DNA of 64,000 bases. Source: Oscheius onirici. Lineage: Eukaryota > Nematoda > Chromadorea > Rhabditida > Rhabditidae. The notes under the pieces are model-generated. The model did not search any database, was not told where the DNA came from, and was given only the letters and a program-made list of their open reading frames with translations. Position numbers and translations under genes: made by a program. The DNA is taken from assembly GCA_932521025.1 (NCBI GenBank), contig OW051470.1, positions 6,062,501 to 6,126,500 of the forward strand. Reading direction: 5' to 3'. Shown here piece after piece: positions 22,253-33,987 of the stretch (within the stretch, counting starts at the first letter, position 1; every line of letters begins with the position of its first letter).

Positions 22253-24842
22253 ATGCTAGTGGACGTCAACAATTCGGTCGCCGTTCTGTTCTACGCCTCG
22301 GACGAGGATCGCTCGGAGGCGACGCTTCCTCTCATATGGGTCAGTGATCGTGTTTAGGCTCAAGACTATCGTCTCATATAACTTGTTTACATTAATCCAA
22401 CTCTCTTTTTGACTTTTGAACCAAACTAGTTTTTGTAGGAGTCAGAGTACTTTCTCGAACAAAATAACAGAAGGATTAATTGTTCTAATAATCCCACAAA
22501 TATTCTCAAAGTAACATAAAAGCATTTCTTTGTAAGTCAAGTTCCGGGAACGTTTCCAAAATAAGTCGAGGGCTTGACCTGCAGTAAACGCGTCCCCCAA
22601 TCATACTAATGAGCCGTTTGCAGACAGCCTCCTTGGCAGTCGTGCTCTGTCTTCTGATAGTCAGCTGCATCGTCGGAAATGTCATGGTCCTGTTGGCCAT
22701 CTGTTGGGAGAGAGATCTCCGCGGTCGTCCACAGTACTATCTAATCTTCTCTCTGGCTGTAGCCGATCTCATTGTCAGTTTTTGTTTATTCGAGAGAAAT
22801 CTCCAGCTGTTTTAGGTAGGTATAATTGTGACTCCTCTCGGAGCCTGGTCGACTCTGGTCGGCGGTTGGAACATGGGTGTCGCTCTCTGCGACTTCTGGA
22901 TATCAGTTGATGTGCTCGTCTGCACAGCCTCCATCCTTCATCTCGTGGCTATCGCCCTAGACAGGTGAGCGCCTGCACAGCCTCCATCCTTCATCTCATT
23001 TCGGAAAAAAACTCATCAAAATTCTTCACATTTATTATCTTCGAGTTTAATTTAATTGAGTTCCTTCGAGACCGTTCTCTCTTCTCCCCTGGGCACAGCC
23101 ATTAGGACTAGAAACCCAAGACCTCCAGAAAGATAAGTTATCGGTCTGGAGGGAGCAGAGTAAAAAGTGGAAATAATCGCCGGGCTGAATGTGTCTCTCC
23201 GGAGAAACAAACTATAAAAAGAAGGAGACGTCACGATGGTTATATGACACTCTGTAGCATGATTGGCGAGAACGACACCCGAAGGAGCGGGCTCGGTTTT
23301 TCTAAAGTTGTTTTCTCGAAAGGGTTACTGTAACTCTCTTTTTTGAGTATAGTGACTTTCCTCCTTCTTTGGAACTATCCTAGGGATCTTTTCTGCAAGA
23401 ATGGTGTGAGGTATCCATTGTAGCGCGAGAGGACCCTTTTGCACGGCTTGGAACTAATCGCGTTTGGGCCGAAAATAGTCGAAGAGAGGGGGAGAAGTTG
23501 TGAAATTGAATCAGAAAAAGAGCCTTCAGATACTGGTCAATCACCGACATCAGCTATGTCCAGAACAGGACTCCGCGAAGGATTATTTTGATGTTGGCCG
23601 GGGTCTGGATGCTCTCTCTGCTCATCTCGCTGGCTCCTTTCGCCGGCTGGAAGGATGATGGCTTCAATGACCGAGTCAGAAACCAACATACGTGTCTCAT
23701 AAGCCAACAGATCAGCTACCAGGTGCGTGTTGATGAAGCGGAAAAGTTTGTTTGCTGAGACGGAGTGACGAAGCGAAAGAGATCACGCCTTTCGACCAGA
23801 CTGGCCTATTTCCATACAAGGGACAAAAAAATGTTTAGGTCTTCTCGACTGCCACAGCCTTTTACATCCCACTCATAGCAATAATTTGTGTCTATTGGAA
23901 AATTATGACAGCGGCCAAAAAGAGGTAAAAGAAAATAAAAAACTGTAGACAAAAGCTTTCTGGTTCAGATTCAAGAGAGAACGTGATCGTCGTACCGTGA
24001 TTCGCCCTCCTCCGGACGAGGAGAAGAAAGTGCCTTTGATAGCCAAAAACAAAGAGAAGAAGGTACGTTTCAATTCATCTCCGATCCTCTATGTGCCGTT
24101 ATGACATTGCCATGAGACTGCTCCGCTCTTCTGTCACGGATTTTGATAGAAAGTGTTCAGGTCCCACTGCCTCCGGCTGTGATCATTTGTGATGTCGAGA
24201 GGAACGGGTCATCTGAGAGTAAAGATGGGAAAATTAAACGGGAAAACTCTTCGTCGACCACGTCGGAGGAAGAGAGAACAGCGACTGCTGAGACGAGACT
24301 CGATGGTTCAACTCCGACAAAGGTATTGGAGAGGAGAAACTGATTGAAAAGAGTCTTTCTTCCAGACACAGACTAAACAAACGGGTAATGGAGTGGCAAT
24401 TGTCAATGGTCTTATCCCAAAGAAGAAGAGACGACCGAAAGAGTCGGCAGAGAATAGACGAGAGAGAAAGGCTTGGCGAACACTGGCCATCATCACGGGT
24501 ACCTTCATTGCCTGTTGGACTCCGTTCTTCATCGTCTCACTCTATCGTCCTCTCTGCCAGTGCCAAATTCCTCCAGCTCTCGAGTTTATCACAGCCTGGC
24601 TCGGTAAGTCTAATGATCGGAGGCTGCCGGCAATAGGCACAATTTGCTCTCGTCGTCAGTGCTTCCTGCATCGAAAAGCATAATCGTTCAGGAGACGAGT
24701 CTGACTCAGTCTTTTGAGTAACTATAACTTTGCAGGCTACCTGAACTCAGCTCTCAATCCCATCATCTACACAATATTCTCAGTGGACATGAGGAACGCC
24801 TTCAAGAGAATCATCAAACGTGTGTGTTTTGTCAGCTTATAA
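22253..24842 (+). CDS. 5-HT1-like serotonin / biogenic amine G-protein-coupled receptor
   Basis: Seven-transmembrane amine receptor, probably Gi/o-coupled. A candidate first exon starts at ATG 22253 ([21 protein letters not shown] is a glycosylation site). TM1 [22 protein letters not shown]2 [15 protein letters not shown]3 with the amine-binding Asp in [20 protein letters not shown] then DRYWSIT, the 5-HT1-like loop NRTPRRILM, TM5 [20 protein letters not shown], a long charged third loop (about 23,970-24,450), TM6 [19 protein letters not shown] and TM7 [14 protein letters not shown] are all present across short introns. The tail is very short, ending [11 protein letters not shown] and TAA 24842, as in 5-HT1 receptors, with a possible palmitoylated Cys. 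The closest type I know is 5-HT1/SER-4; octopamine or dopamine receptors are alternatives. Confidence 0.88.
22921..22997 (+). repeat. 24-bp direct repeat spanning a receptor splice donor
   Basis: The 24-mer starting TGCACAGCCTCCATCC occurs at 22,921-22,944 in the TM3 exon and again at 22,974-22,997, eight bases into the intron that follows the donor. It looks like a short local duplication. Confidence 0.8.
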
Positions 24843-25604
24843 CTTTTTTGTACGGATCTGTTTTTGGGGTATCACGGGTGATCTCGAATAAAGATAATTC
24901 ATGTCGGAATGCACAAAAGCAGAGAGAAAGGTCATGTTTTGTAAGGCTCGGACAATACCCAGAAAGACTAGAAAGCAATGGAGGTTCTGCACAGCAGGTT
25001 AGCACCAAATAGCCAGAGGAGAAGATCATCGTTTGGTCGCCCAACTCAACGGAACCCAAGAGGGTTTCGTCTCGACGGTTTGGAGGAGGGAAATGAGACG
25101 TGTGAGGGAATCTTCCAGCTGACAGTTCACTATCCTCGCGTCGAAGATATGTCCGTATTGACGGTCGAGCTGGTTACCTGAAACATATTCCTTGTGCTTT
25201 TAATTCTCTCATATACTTAAAAAAACTCTTACTCTAATTGTTTAAAACATTATTGAAATAAAAGTCTCTTACTCAACGAAAGCTTAAAAAGCTTTCTCGG
25301 ACTACCCGCTCCGTTGCTTTTGTAGAAACTTGGTTGTCTATCACCACTTGCCTATCAGACGATTAGCCACGTTTTCACACAGAAGAAACTGTAGTTCCTA
25401 GTTCGGAACTTCTTCTACATACAGCGAATATATTATTTGGGTCCGAACCATAAACTTGACCCGACTCATTTGCCTATTGCCCCTTCTCGCCCAGTAAATA
25501 ATTGCCTTTGGCCGAAAGTATCTCTCCGCCTAATGTTCGAATGATGTTGTTAGGATCATCGACTACCATCACTCATCGGTCTAAATGACAACCATGACCC
25601 CTTA
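24843..25604. other. Receptor 3' UTR and intergenic DNA
   Basis: An AATAAA at about 25,255 on the plus strand is a likely poly(A) signal for the receptor. The remainder is the short convergent gap to the MAGUK gene. No convincing exon seen. Confidence 0.4.
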
Positions 25605-27601
25605 TTATTTGCACCTAATCCCCGTCATAAACCTACCGCTTTCAATTATCTGATCAATCTCGACGTCCGTAAACCCGCGGGTAGTACATGTCGTGGTCGA
25701 GATGGCTGAGACTGCTCTCGAAGCCCGTGACCGATATGCTTCTCTGGTTTTCTGAAAAAGAGTGTTTGATATTTTTTCCTCGGGAATACCTTGAAAACAG
25801 TCGCATCTGGTGGTTGGATGAATATGATAAAAGGTTTCAATTCAGCTGTCCTCAAAAGACGAAGAGCCAAATGATGGGGAGTGAGAAGAGGAATTCCCTG
25901 TTTCCGAGCATCATAGACGGCAGACAAGGCCGTTCCGTACAGATTGCCCCTGTACTCTCCGAACTCGAGCATTTCACCACTCGTGATCATGCCCTCCATG
26001 AATTCTCTGTTCACAAAGTAGTAGTCAGCTCCTTGTGTCTCTCCCGGTCTAAAACCAAACAAACTTTTCATTTCAGCTTCTGGCCATGCCTTGGACTCCT
26101 TGTCGTATGGGGAATTGTGCTGCTAAATCGTTCAGGGAATAACATCAAAAGTCTCCTTTTCAGTTCGTTTCTGCCAACACCAGGAGGACCGACCAGAATG
26201 ACAGGGCGGACAACATCCACGGAAGGAATGTAGGGACATACTGACTCATAGACCAGGTCGTCCTGAAAACAAGTCTAAAAATAAAAAAGGAAAACACTCA
26301 CTTCATTGCTCAGTTTTGAGCGAGAACAGTCTTTGAGATCTTGTTGGAGGGCTTCGGATGGCACCAGTCCGACTCGTGAGTAGCCATCTGAATTTACTCA
26401 TCCGCTAAACTTCCAGTGAACTGGACTTCCATAAACTGTTTTCTACAAAGAGTTCAACTTACTTTTGTTCGACGCACAAGGGTCATTGTCTAAAGAAAAT
26501 GCTCCGTGCCCGATACATCTAGCCTGCCACCAATGTTGATCGCTACACACCAACAGTTCCAAAATATCGCCTCTTTGAAAAGAGAGAGCGGTGTCTTTAC
26601 ACGGTTGACGAGAGTCTGTCAAGCCACTGTAGTCAAACTAAACAACTGGTTGATTGGAAAAAGCTTCTCAATTCAAACCAAAGCTCTGACATGTAGATTT
26701 GATTGTTCCGTTCGATGATGAAGATCAGATGGGACGAGTTTGAATGTGACACATCCGTTGTCTGTCTTGTTTAGGAGTTTGACAATGTCGTCGGCACTCA
26801 TCTCACTGCCAACTTGGACTCCGTTCACTTCCAGAACTCTGTCCCCTTCCTATTCATAAATTGTCTGAATCAAATAAAATCACACCTGAATACAAGCACT
26901 CCTATCAGCCAGTCCTCCAGCTATAACTCTAGCGATGACAATTTTTCCTTTCTCACAGCGGATCGTCGCTCCTAGAGGCTCATCCTTTTTCAAGATTCGT
27001 ACCTAAAATATTTACGTGAATTCGGTTAACTCACAATCTTGACAGCGATGCCTTCGTCGTCGTCGACTTCGAAAGGAATAACTGGTAGTCTGGGCAAGTA
27101 GCGACATGAAGAAATGTCCTCGGCCGCCATGAAAACTCCACGAACATGAGGTCGATTCAAAAGAGAAACGAGCTGTTGCACTGCTGCCGACTTTTCTCCA
27201 CTCGCTTCCCATTCACGAATGAAACCATCGCACCAGTTGAGAGTTTCGGCAGCTCTCAAACCATCAAACTCTCTGTATTTATAATAAACTCACGTCGGAT
27301 CAGGCTTGATGTCGCCAGAAGCAACCAGATCGTGAAGTCCTCTGGCCGTTTTCAGTTGTTCCTGACTGAGAGAGGTCTTCTCCCGACTGCTATGAGCACT
27401 TTGACCACAAACTTCGGCTATACTTTCGAGAATCGACTCAAAAGCTACAACAAAATCCTCATAGGAGGGGACACGCTCCTCGTTCATTCCCACTACATAT
27501 GACCTGGAAGATTCAAAAAAATGAGGGAAAACGAAAAGAGCGGAGAGAGTATTATGAGGGATGGAGAGAAGATGCATCGGTTTACACCTGGGACTGAGCA
27601 T
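25605..27601 (-). CDS. PALS1/MPP5-like MAGUK scaffold (L27, PDZ, SH3, guanylate kinase-like)
   Basis: Membrane-associated scaffold of epithelial or neuronal polarity complexes. A tiny first exon from ATG 27601 (MLSPR) splices to SYVVGMNEERVPSYEDF. L27-like helices lie at about 27,430-27,100 (TARGLHDLVASGDIKPD; AAVQQLVSLLNRPHVRGVF). The PDZ domain has VKIVRILKKDEPLGATIRC and EGDRVLEVNGVQVG; the SH3 has FDYSGLTDSRQPC...ALSFQRGDILELL and WWQAR; the guanylate kinase-like domain has RPVILVGPPGVGRNELKR, DYYFVNREFMEGMITSGEML and FIIFIQPPDATVF. Domain order and the VKIVRI/PLGATIR signature fit MPP5. After FTDVEIDQIIES the reading frame stops at 25605, so the last roughly 45 residues of the kinase-like domain (the YGHxFD region) are missing or in an exon I could not find. 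Confidence 0.85.
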
Positions 27602-28015
27602 TTCCGAACGGCTGGAATGCTCTGCTGCGAGGATTTATGGACCAACCTAATGGATTTCGCTGCGGGACCAGGCTGGACTGCCGACTGGGTGGTCCCAGGT
27701 CAGTCTCTCCCCTCTCATTACCAATGACACAATTCGGGCTTGAAGGGCGCCAAAACAAACAAAGACAGTTACGGCTGAGTGTCCTAGAAAAGAGCGAAGA
27801 GATTCTTATCGAGACAGAAACACGAATTTTAGTTTGAAATAAAGTAAGATGTGAGTTGGAAACTCACATCTGGTTCCCATGAGCGGAATCGAATGTGCCC
27901 TCATCCAACGGAGCACATCTAACATAGGACTGAAAAATATCTACTTGCTAACTTGCTAACTTTTACCGTAGTATATTTCCCCTTTCGTTCTTCTTTAGAA
28001 CACTAAAATATAATA
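27602..28015. other. 5' flank of the MAGUK gene with a perfect small hairpin
   Basis: At about 27,849-27,871 the sequence GATGTGAGTT, a 3-nt loop GGA and AACTCACATC form a perfect 10-bp stem. Otherwise no coding or repeat structure is apparent. Confidence 0.4.
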
Positions 28016-29097
28016 TGTACTTTTCCACGCTTCCAAGCTTTCACAGTCTTTCGACTTGTCGAGACTTGTCAAAACTAAACTGTTAAAAGCTACTAGTTGT
28101 TGAAGTATTCTAGCTCCAAGTCGTCTGCTGTGCTGTTGCCTACCTCTTCTCTTCTACCAGGTCAGGTGTTTCAAACTGAATTTGGAGTGTTGTGGAGAAA
28201 CGCTAACTGACCAACTAATTCTCAATCCAACTGGACATCACATTTGGAAGCATTCATGTTGGAAAGATGTTTTTTTCTGTTTTTTCTCAGCTTCCACTTC
28301 AATCCAGTTATCAGTGTTTCCGTTTCCTTTCCATTTGATGGTTTTCCTCACAAGATCGGTTTCAATTGCCGGACAGCCTTTCCGAAAACTGGGTATGAGT
28401 ATAATACAAAGACTAGGACAATCTGGCAGAGTGATCGCGTTCTCGGTTCTAGGAAACATCTGGTGAAACGTCCTCTACCGGCTTCATAACTCGTACTACT
28501 CGCAGCTTCAGTCCGTCAACGAAGCCCCGAAAAGCAGTGTTCAGCATATTTTGTTCATGCGGAGAGAGGCTCGTTATTTTCCAATTCAATCTTCAAATTT
28601 GATTCCTGAAAACTTAACAAAGAGGAAAATAACGAAATATAATCTATCTGATACATGCCAGTAACTGTCAATAAGTGTTAGCGCGAGAGAGAACTATCAG
28701 TCTTCCCATATGGTCCAAGAACTATACCAAACACCGCTGTGGATTCAAGGAGGTGCTCAGAGAACCAGGGGAAACCGAGCGTAACACCTTCTTTCGAGGG
28801 CTGACAATTGTGGCGGATTCACAACTGACTGTCACATTGCAGTCTCTACTTTTCAAAAGAACGCAAGTATCAATGGCGCTACTGTTCGCAATTTCAACTG
28901 TTTGTGTCTCATGTAACTGTACTGTCAAAATTGGAAAAGTAGAAACACCTGACCAGGTAGAAGAGAAGAGGTAGGCAACAGCACAGCAGACGACTTGGAG
29001 CTAGAATACTTCAACAACTAGTAGCTTTTTAACAGTTTAGTTTTGACAAGTCTCAACAAGTCGAAAGACTGAAAGCTTGGAAGCGTGGAAAAGTACA
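28016..29097. mobile_element. 1.08-kb foldback element with roughly 157-bp terminal inverted repeats
   Basis: The arms at about 28,016-28,172 and 28,941-29,097 are inverted copies that match almost base for base. They begin TGTACTTTTCCACGCTTCCA and include the segment GCTCCAAGTCGTCTGCTGTG; only a few substitutions and small indels separate them. The 770-bp interior has no long open frame. No direct repeat was found at the outer ends. Long arms without coding capacity fit foldback or MULE-type non-autonomous elements; superfamily undetermined. Confidence 0.85.
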
Positions 29098-29399
29098 CTT
29101 GATGGTACTTGTTTCGTTTTATTCTTGTCAAAGCGTATAAGTATGGCGTGGGTCTGTCTGAAATGATGCCCACACAGCTGTACGTTTTGCAAAGGTTTAG
29201 AAAACACGTCTGGAACAGGGTTAACTTTCTGAAGTCGTATTATCTCACACACAAGGAATTCACATTTCATTGTTTCTTTGAATCCCAAATCAAGTCGGGT
29301 AGACAGATCTGAGCGTATGCACAGACTGATAAGACAGAAAAGAGGCAATGCTGTCCCTTATCGGACGCACTTGGTGCTCTTCGCGGAAAAAGACTCACA

Positions 29400-31946
29400 A
29401 TGTACCTCCTGATCGCCTGCCTCGTATTCTCGGCGTCAGCTCAAGAGTTTTTCGATGTGACTACTTCGTAAGTTCATCTTCTTTGTTATTATCGTCTGTT
29501 TCAGATACGGTAAGGTCAGAGGGAAACAGCTGACTTCGTACGAGAACAAGACTGGTTTTGCATTTCTCGGGATTCCGTTTGCTGCTGCTCCTACCGGCGC
29601 TTTGAGGTATTTTTCGTATCTTCAGAAACAGCGAAATGATAGATATAAATCACCAGTGGATCCTCTACCCTGGAACAACACACTAGAAGCTTTTCAATAC
29701 CAATCAGGATGTCTACAAGCTTCTCAGTAGCTTTCTAAGTGAAACGTTCTATATTTTCCATTCAGACCTCTTCGACCAGATGATGGACCCAGTTCGGAAG
29801 CCTGTCTCTTTCTGAACGTATTCACCAGTAAAACTTGTTTGATCAAGGTTTGTTTAAAAATTGATGTCGCTAATGAAGACAACAGAAAGATTGTCCGGTT
29901 TTGACATTCATTCACGGAGGTGGTATGATGCAAGGAGCTGCATCCAAGTTCCACTCTGATTCTTTCGTCAACAACTTTGCGAACGAGGTATCAAAAAGTC
30001 TATATATCAATAGAAATTCTTAAGGAACGTAACATTGTGATGGTCTCTATCCAATACAGACTCGGAGCACTGGGCTGGCTCAATCTCAATCCGGACATCA
30101 AACATTCTGTCGATTCGAACCTTCCCATTCGAGGTCTGACACTTTCCACTTTCTTTGCATTTTATTTGGAACTCATAATATGTGCTGATATTGCTTCCTG
30201 ATCCTCGTAAAAGAAACATTCAGATATCCTGTTTGCATTGAACTGGATTCAAAAAGAGATCAGTCAATTTGGCGGTAACAAGAGTCGAGTGACGATAATG
30301 GGGCAAAGTGCTGGAGGAGAGTTTGCTCAAATGGTGAGTTTTTCTTCACGCATCTCTCACAATCTACAGATTCACACGACTGGACAGAACAAAGGTCTCT
30401 TTCATCAGATGATCATCATGAGCTCGCCATTTTATGGCGATGCGACCAGAAGTCAGTCTGTGTTATCTTTCTTTACTAAAGTGCAATGGTGTCCGTCTGC
30501 CTGTCTGTAGTGGTGTCCGCAGTTGTCGAGACTAGCGTAACATGTCAAGTATTGTCATATTAATCTTTTACCAAACGATAGTTTTTTGAGGGGAACGCGT
30601 CTGGGTGAATCTAAACTATCTAAAGCGCGATGGTGTCAAAACTTAGCCGTTGTTACGTACTTGAGCGCCGTAGGCGCAAGGGCGGCGAAAGCCGTCGTAG
30701 ACGGCTGGTTCTCAAATAGTTTCTTCTTTCAGCTGTCAACAGAGCCTACTCGAGACGTTTTGTTCAAAAACTGAGATGTGCTTCCGACGACGAATCTTTT
30801 GATCAAGTTGACTCTATCGAGGAGATTGTCGCCTGTGTCAGATCAAAGTCAGAACAAGAGATTCTCTCAACACAGTCGTCTTTCAAAGACGAAGTGGAAG
30901 TACTCGAAGGAGCTTGGATCGACGATTCAGATGGGGTGAGACTCTTGTCTCTACGGCATCCTGTTTCCAGGTATTTCCAATGTCCATTCTGGATGGACTG
31001 AAGAAAGATCTCCCTTCTATTCCCTGCATTATTGGCACGACTGCTGGAGAGTTCAGTGACACAGTGTAGGTCCTTTCCGAAGATACCGAAAAATTCATTT
31101 TGATTCAGACAACTGGTCGATCCGAAGACGCGAAAAATTAACTTGGTCTTGCTTGACGAAGTTTGCACTTCGGTCGGCTACGAGAGGAACTACGAAAGAC
31201 CAGAAGAGTTTCGTAAAATCTGCAACGAGTACTACAACAATGGTAACATTTTGAAATTTCGTCAAAAATTCTTAATTCAGCTACGAGAGCCGTAAAGTTC
31301 AACGACGATTCCAACTTCTACCACAGCACCGGAATATTCGCCAATCGTTTCAGTGGTTTTGGTCCGACTTTTGTCTACAGCTTCGAGTATAGAGGGAGTC
31401 CGGGAAAACACCTAAAGTTCCGACCAGCTCCCGGTCATTCGAACGACTTGGGATATCTCGTCGGACGATATCATTTCAGTAACTTTACGGAGAAGGATCT
31501 CCATGCAGAAAAGATTCATTCCGGACTCTTTGCCAGTTTTGTAAAGACGGGAATTCCTTCCTTCAATGGAACCCGTTGGGAGAGTTGGCAGCCTGAACGA
31601 CGGAACTACATGAACATTGGTAGAATCCTGAAGGGAATATTTCAAGTATATTCTAGACTTTGATGATAACTGGAACTTGCACGGAATGAGGGACGGATAT
31701 TATTCGGAAGTCCACGAATTTATGGATGTGAAAGTCCTCAATGCAGCCGGTCATCGTCGACCGTTACCAAGCTATCCGAAGAAGATGGATGTCTACATGC
31801 AGCCAGCGTTAGTCAATAGCATACGTGAGTCATCTCTTGATTCATTCTACAGTCCGTTAGACTTTGACAAGAAAAATCTGTTAAAAACAGTAACTACTTG
31901 TTTTCCGGTGGAATCAAAATCTTATGAGAAAGACCTGCACCCATGA
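29400..31946 (+). CDS. Secreted carboxylesterase (COesterase, alpha/beta hydrolase)
   Basis: Serine esterase of the carboxylesterase/cholinesterase family. ATG 29400 opens a signal peptide (MYLLIACLVFSASAQ). Then come YGKVRGKQLTSYENK and FLGIPFAAAPTGALR, SEACLFLNVF (the usual EDCLxLN lacks its first acids), the oxyanion-hole motif FIHGGGM, NIVMVSIQYRLGALGWL and the nucleophile elbow VTIMGQSAGGEFAQM. The acidic residue is likely in GTTAGEFSDT and the triad His in APGHSNDLGYLVG, so the enzyme should be active. Length is about 600 residues over roughly 13 exons. The intron after SPFYGDATR contains a Helitron-like insertion. A C-terminal run (FDKKNLLKTVTTCF...) ends at TGA 31946, only 43 bp before a TIR element that occupies the 3' flank. 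Confidence 0.88.
30466..30708 (+). mobile_element. Helitron-like non-autonomous element, copy A (esterase intron)
   Basis: This 243-bp block also occurs in inverse orientation at 42,011-42,264. Both copies start TCTT, preceded by A, and end CTGG, followed by T, the A/T target and TC...CTRR ends expected of Helitrons. The 3' end carries a perfect 7-bp hairpin (AGCCGTC GTA GACGGCT) that overlaps the CTGG. Strongly matching parts are the first 75 bp and the last 40 bp. There is no terminal inverted repeat and no target duplication. It ends about 25 bp before the splice acceptor. Confidence 0.68.
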
Positions 31947-32019
31947 GTTTTATTTTCATGGAGGTGGAATGTGCAAGGAGATCCATTCCAGGGTTAGGGA
32001 CTTTTCTTAGAAAAAATTG

Positions 32020-32828
32020 GGGACAGCCCCGAATTGGCAAAACCACTTTGAATGTGACCCGTTTCGCGCGAGCCATTTTGAATTTGGCACGTTTTGAGCG
32101 TGGTCACTTTGAACTTTGCCGGTTTGCAGGTGCGACGTTTCGTTTCACTTTTACGTAATTACGTATTTTTTATTCCGCAATTACCGTTTCCCTAAAATAT
32201 AACTCATTTTTCACTTTTTCCTGGATTTTCTTCTTATTTTTGTCTATTTTTCTTGTATTTTTTTCATTTTATTGTGCGATTGCCTTGTATAAACACTAAT
32301 ACATACTAACGCAGTGATACAAGCAGTGATACGAGCTCGAAGCCGTGCTTCCGGACCTCCTACTCTAGCCGATATCGACAAAATTTCTTTCATCTTTGAG
32401 TCTCTGCACTAAAATTGTACTTATAGACGATTCAATAAACTTTTCTAAGAGAACTGCTTGCTCTTGTCAAAGATTATACGCTAGAAATTGATTTTTATCG
32501 AAAGGCCGTTTTTACTCACCCAAAGGATCCGAGAAGCTGATGAACACAATGGAATATGTCCGTTTGTTCTCCTATTTATTTTTTTCGCCATGAAAATAGC
32601 GTAAAAAGACAGAAAAACTAGAAAAAAAAGCCGTAAAGAACGAAAGATCTTTAGGGAAACGGTAATCGCGGAATAAAAAATACGTGATTACGTAAAAGTG
32701 AAACGAAACGTCGCACCTGCAAAGTGGCTTCGTTCAAAGTGGCCGCGCTCAAAATGTCTGTCGCTAAAGTGGGAAATTTTCAAAACGGCTTTTGTTCAAA
32801 GTGACTTTGCCAATTTCGGGACTGTCCC
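32020..32828. mobile_element. 809-bp TIR transposon, longer relative of the INTS15-intron element
   Basis: The ends match those of the 7166-7668 element (GGGACAGCCCCGAATTGGC and, reversed, GGGACAGTCCCGAAATTGGC). The inverted arms extend about 180-190 bp inward, past TTTCGTTTCACTTTTACGTA to a shared TTACCGTTTCCCTAAA. The core contains the same sequence as the shorter copy. No 8-bp direct repeats flank it; on the right it continues directly into INTS15 DNA exactly as at 7165, so it came here with the host fragment rather than by independent insertion. Confidence 0.82.
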
Positions 32829-33552
32829 GAAAACAACGCAGGTCGAAATGGGGCGTTATTATTTTTTGGCGGGTTCTTGCAACTTGCTTGATAAGCAAGG
32901 GTTTTGAAATCAACTTACTTCTGTGACTTGTTTCTGGTTTTCCGGACAACAATTTCCGTAAATCAACAGCAGATCCGCCTTTTGTTCTGTCCAAGGACTA
33001 GAGTTGTCAAATAGGGGCTCTGAACGGAAGAAGAATGAATGATTTCGACAACACTCACCGAAGTCAAGTTGATGACTTTTGACTTTACCCGCCCATCCCT
33101 GTATCAGCTGCATCAAGCCAGAGCACAAACTGAGCAGAGAACTTTCGAAGATCTGCTCCTCTTGTGGTTCATCGCTGGGCTCACTGTTAAGAACATACAG
33201 CAGACATTTAGGGAAAACCTGAAGAGTTTGAACAGTACTGTCCAAGCAAACCTCGTTTGCGAATTCCTCGGCCATCCAGTCTTCGTCTCTGAACTGACTG
33301 AGCATATAGCTCAAATTGGCGTCAATATAGGCACCGTATATTGTAGCCAGTCCAATGTTGAAGGGTGCCGTTCTATGAGAGAGAACAAGGAAAAGCGTCA
33401 CGAATTCGGGACATTTCTGGTCGAGAGGGAGGAGAAACTCGTACTGAATGGATTCTTTCGAAGAGACCTTTGTTTTATACCATTCGCAGAGGCAGTTCCG
33501 GTTTAACAAAGTGGTCGACTAATAAGGATACCAGTTTCTCAGAGTATATTCG
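32829..33552 (-). pseudogene. 724-bp duplicated fragment of INTS15
   Basis: This is an inverted copy of 6442-7165, exactly the same length. The 199-residue open frame in it is identical to the one in the INTS15 gene, and an antisense 155-residue frame is also identical, so the two copies are nearly or fully identical and the duplication is recent. It contains the exons from IYSEKLVSLLVDHF to KQVTE with their introns but lacks the first exons, a promoter and the terminal exon, so it cannot make INTS15 on its own. Confidence 0.9.
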
Positions 33553-33659
33553 GAACACGCTGAACACGCTGAAAAATGCAAAAATGGGATTTGAGCAGAT
33601 GGGTCTCGACACGAATTATACCGTAATTTTTCTAGGAAAAGTCCCTAACCCTCCACTCC

Positions 33660-33987
33660 ACGGTCCACACAAACTAGTTCAGGAAACTAATTGTGAGAAT
33701 AGAGAGCGTCAGCAATAGTGCTTCTTTGAGCCCCCTCCGACCTCCTTCGGGAAGTGTTGAAGGAATGTGCGGTACCCACTGACTATGATGATTCGCAGAC
33801 CATAATCTGGCTAGAAAGAGCTTAACGAAGTAGAACGGGAATTGTCTGGCTCAATAAACAGGAGTAGAGAACTATAGTACTTTTGGCAAAGATATGCTGG
33901 CCTACTTGTTGTCAGGTTGGAAAATTTGATCAGTTGATCTGATTCAGTTGGCTTGTCACGGTAAAAGGTCATTCGCGCTAACCCTCG
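33660..33987. other. Short intergenic region
   Basis: Between the composite mobile element and a small membrane-protein gene. No repeat, RNA or coding signal that I can support. Confidence 0.35.

Larger units (their letters stand above)
31990..33652. mobile_element. 1.66-kb composite TIR element carrying an INTS15 fragment
   Basis: The outer ends are inverted copies of AGGGTTAGGGACTTTTC (31,990-32,006 and 33,636-33,652), and the match continues with TTAGAAAAA against CTAGAAAAA. The flanks CCATTCC (31,983-31,989) and CCACTCC (33,653-33,659) are a possible 7-bp target duplication with one mismatch. Between the ends lie an 809-bp TIR element (32,020-32,828), an inverted 724-bp copy of INTS15 (32,829-33,552) and 100 bp of unrelated DNA. 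This is the layout of a Pack-type transposon that has captured host sequence. Confidence 0.72.
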
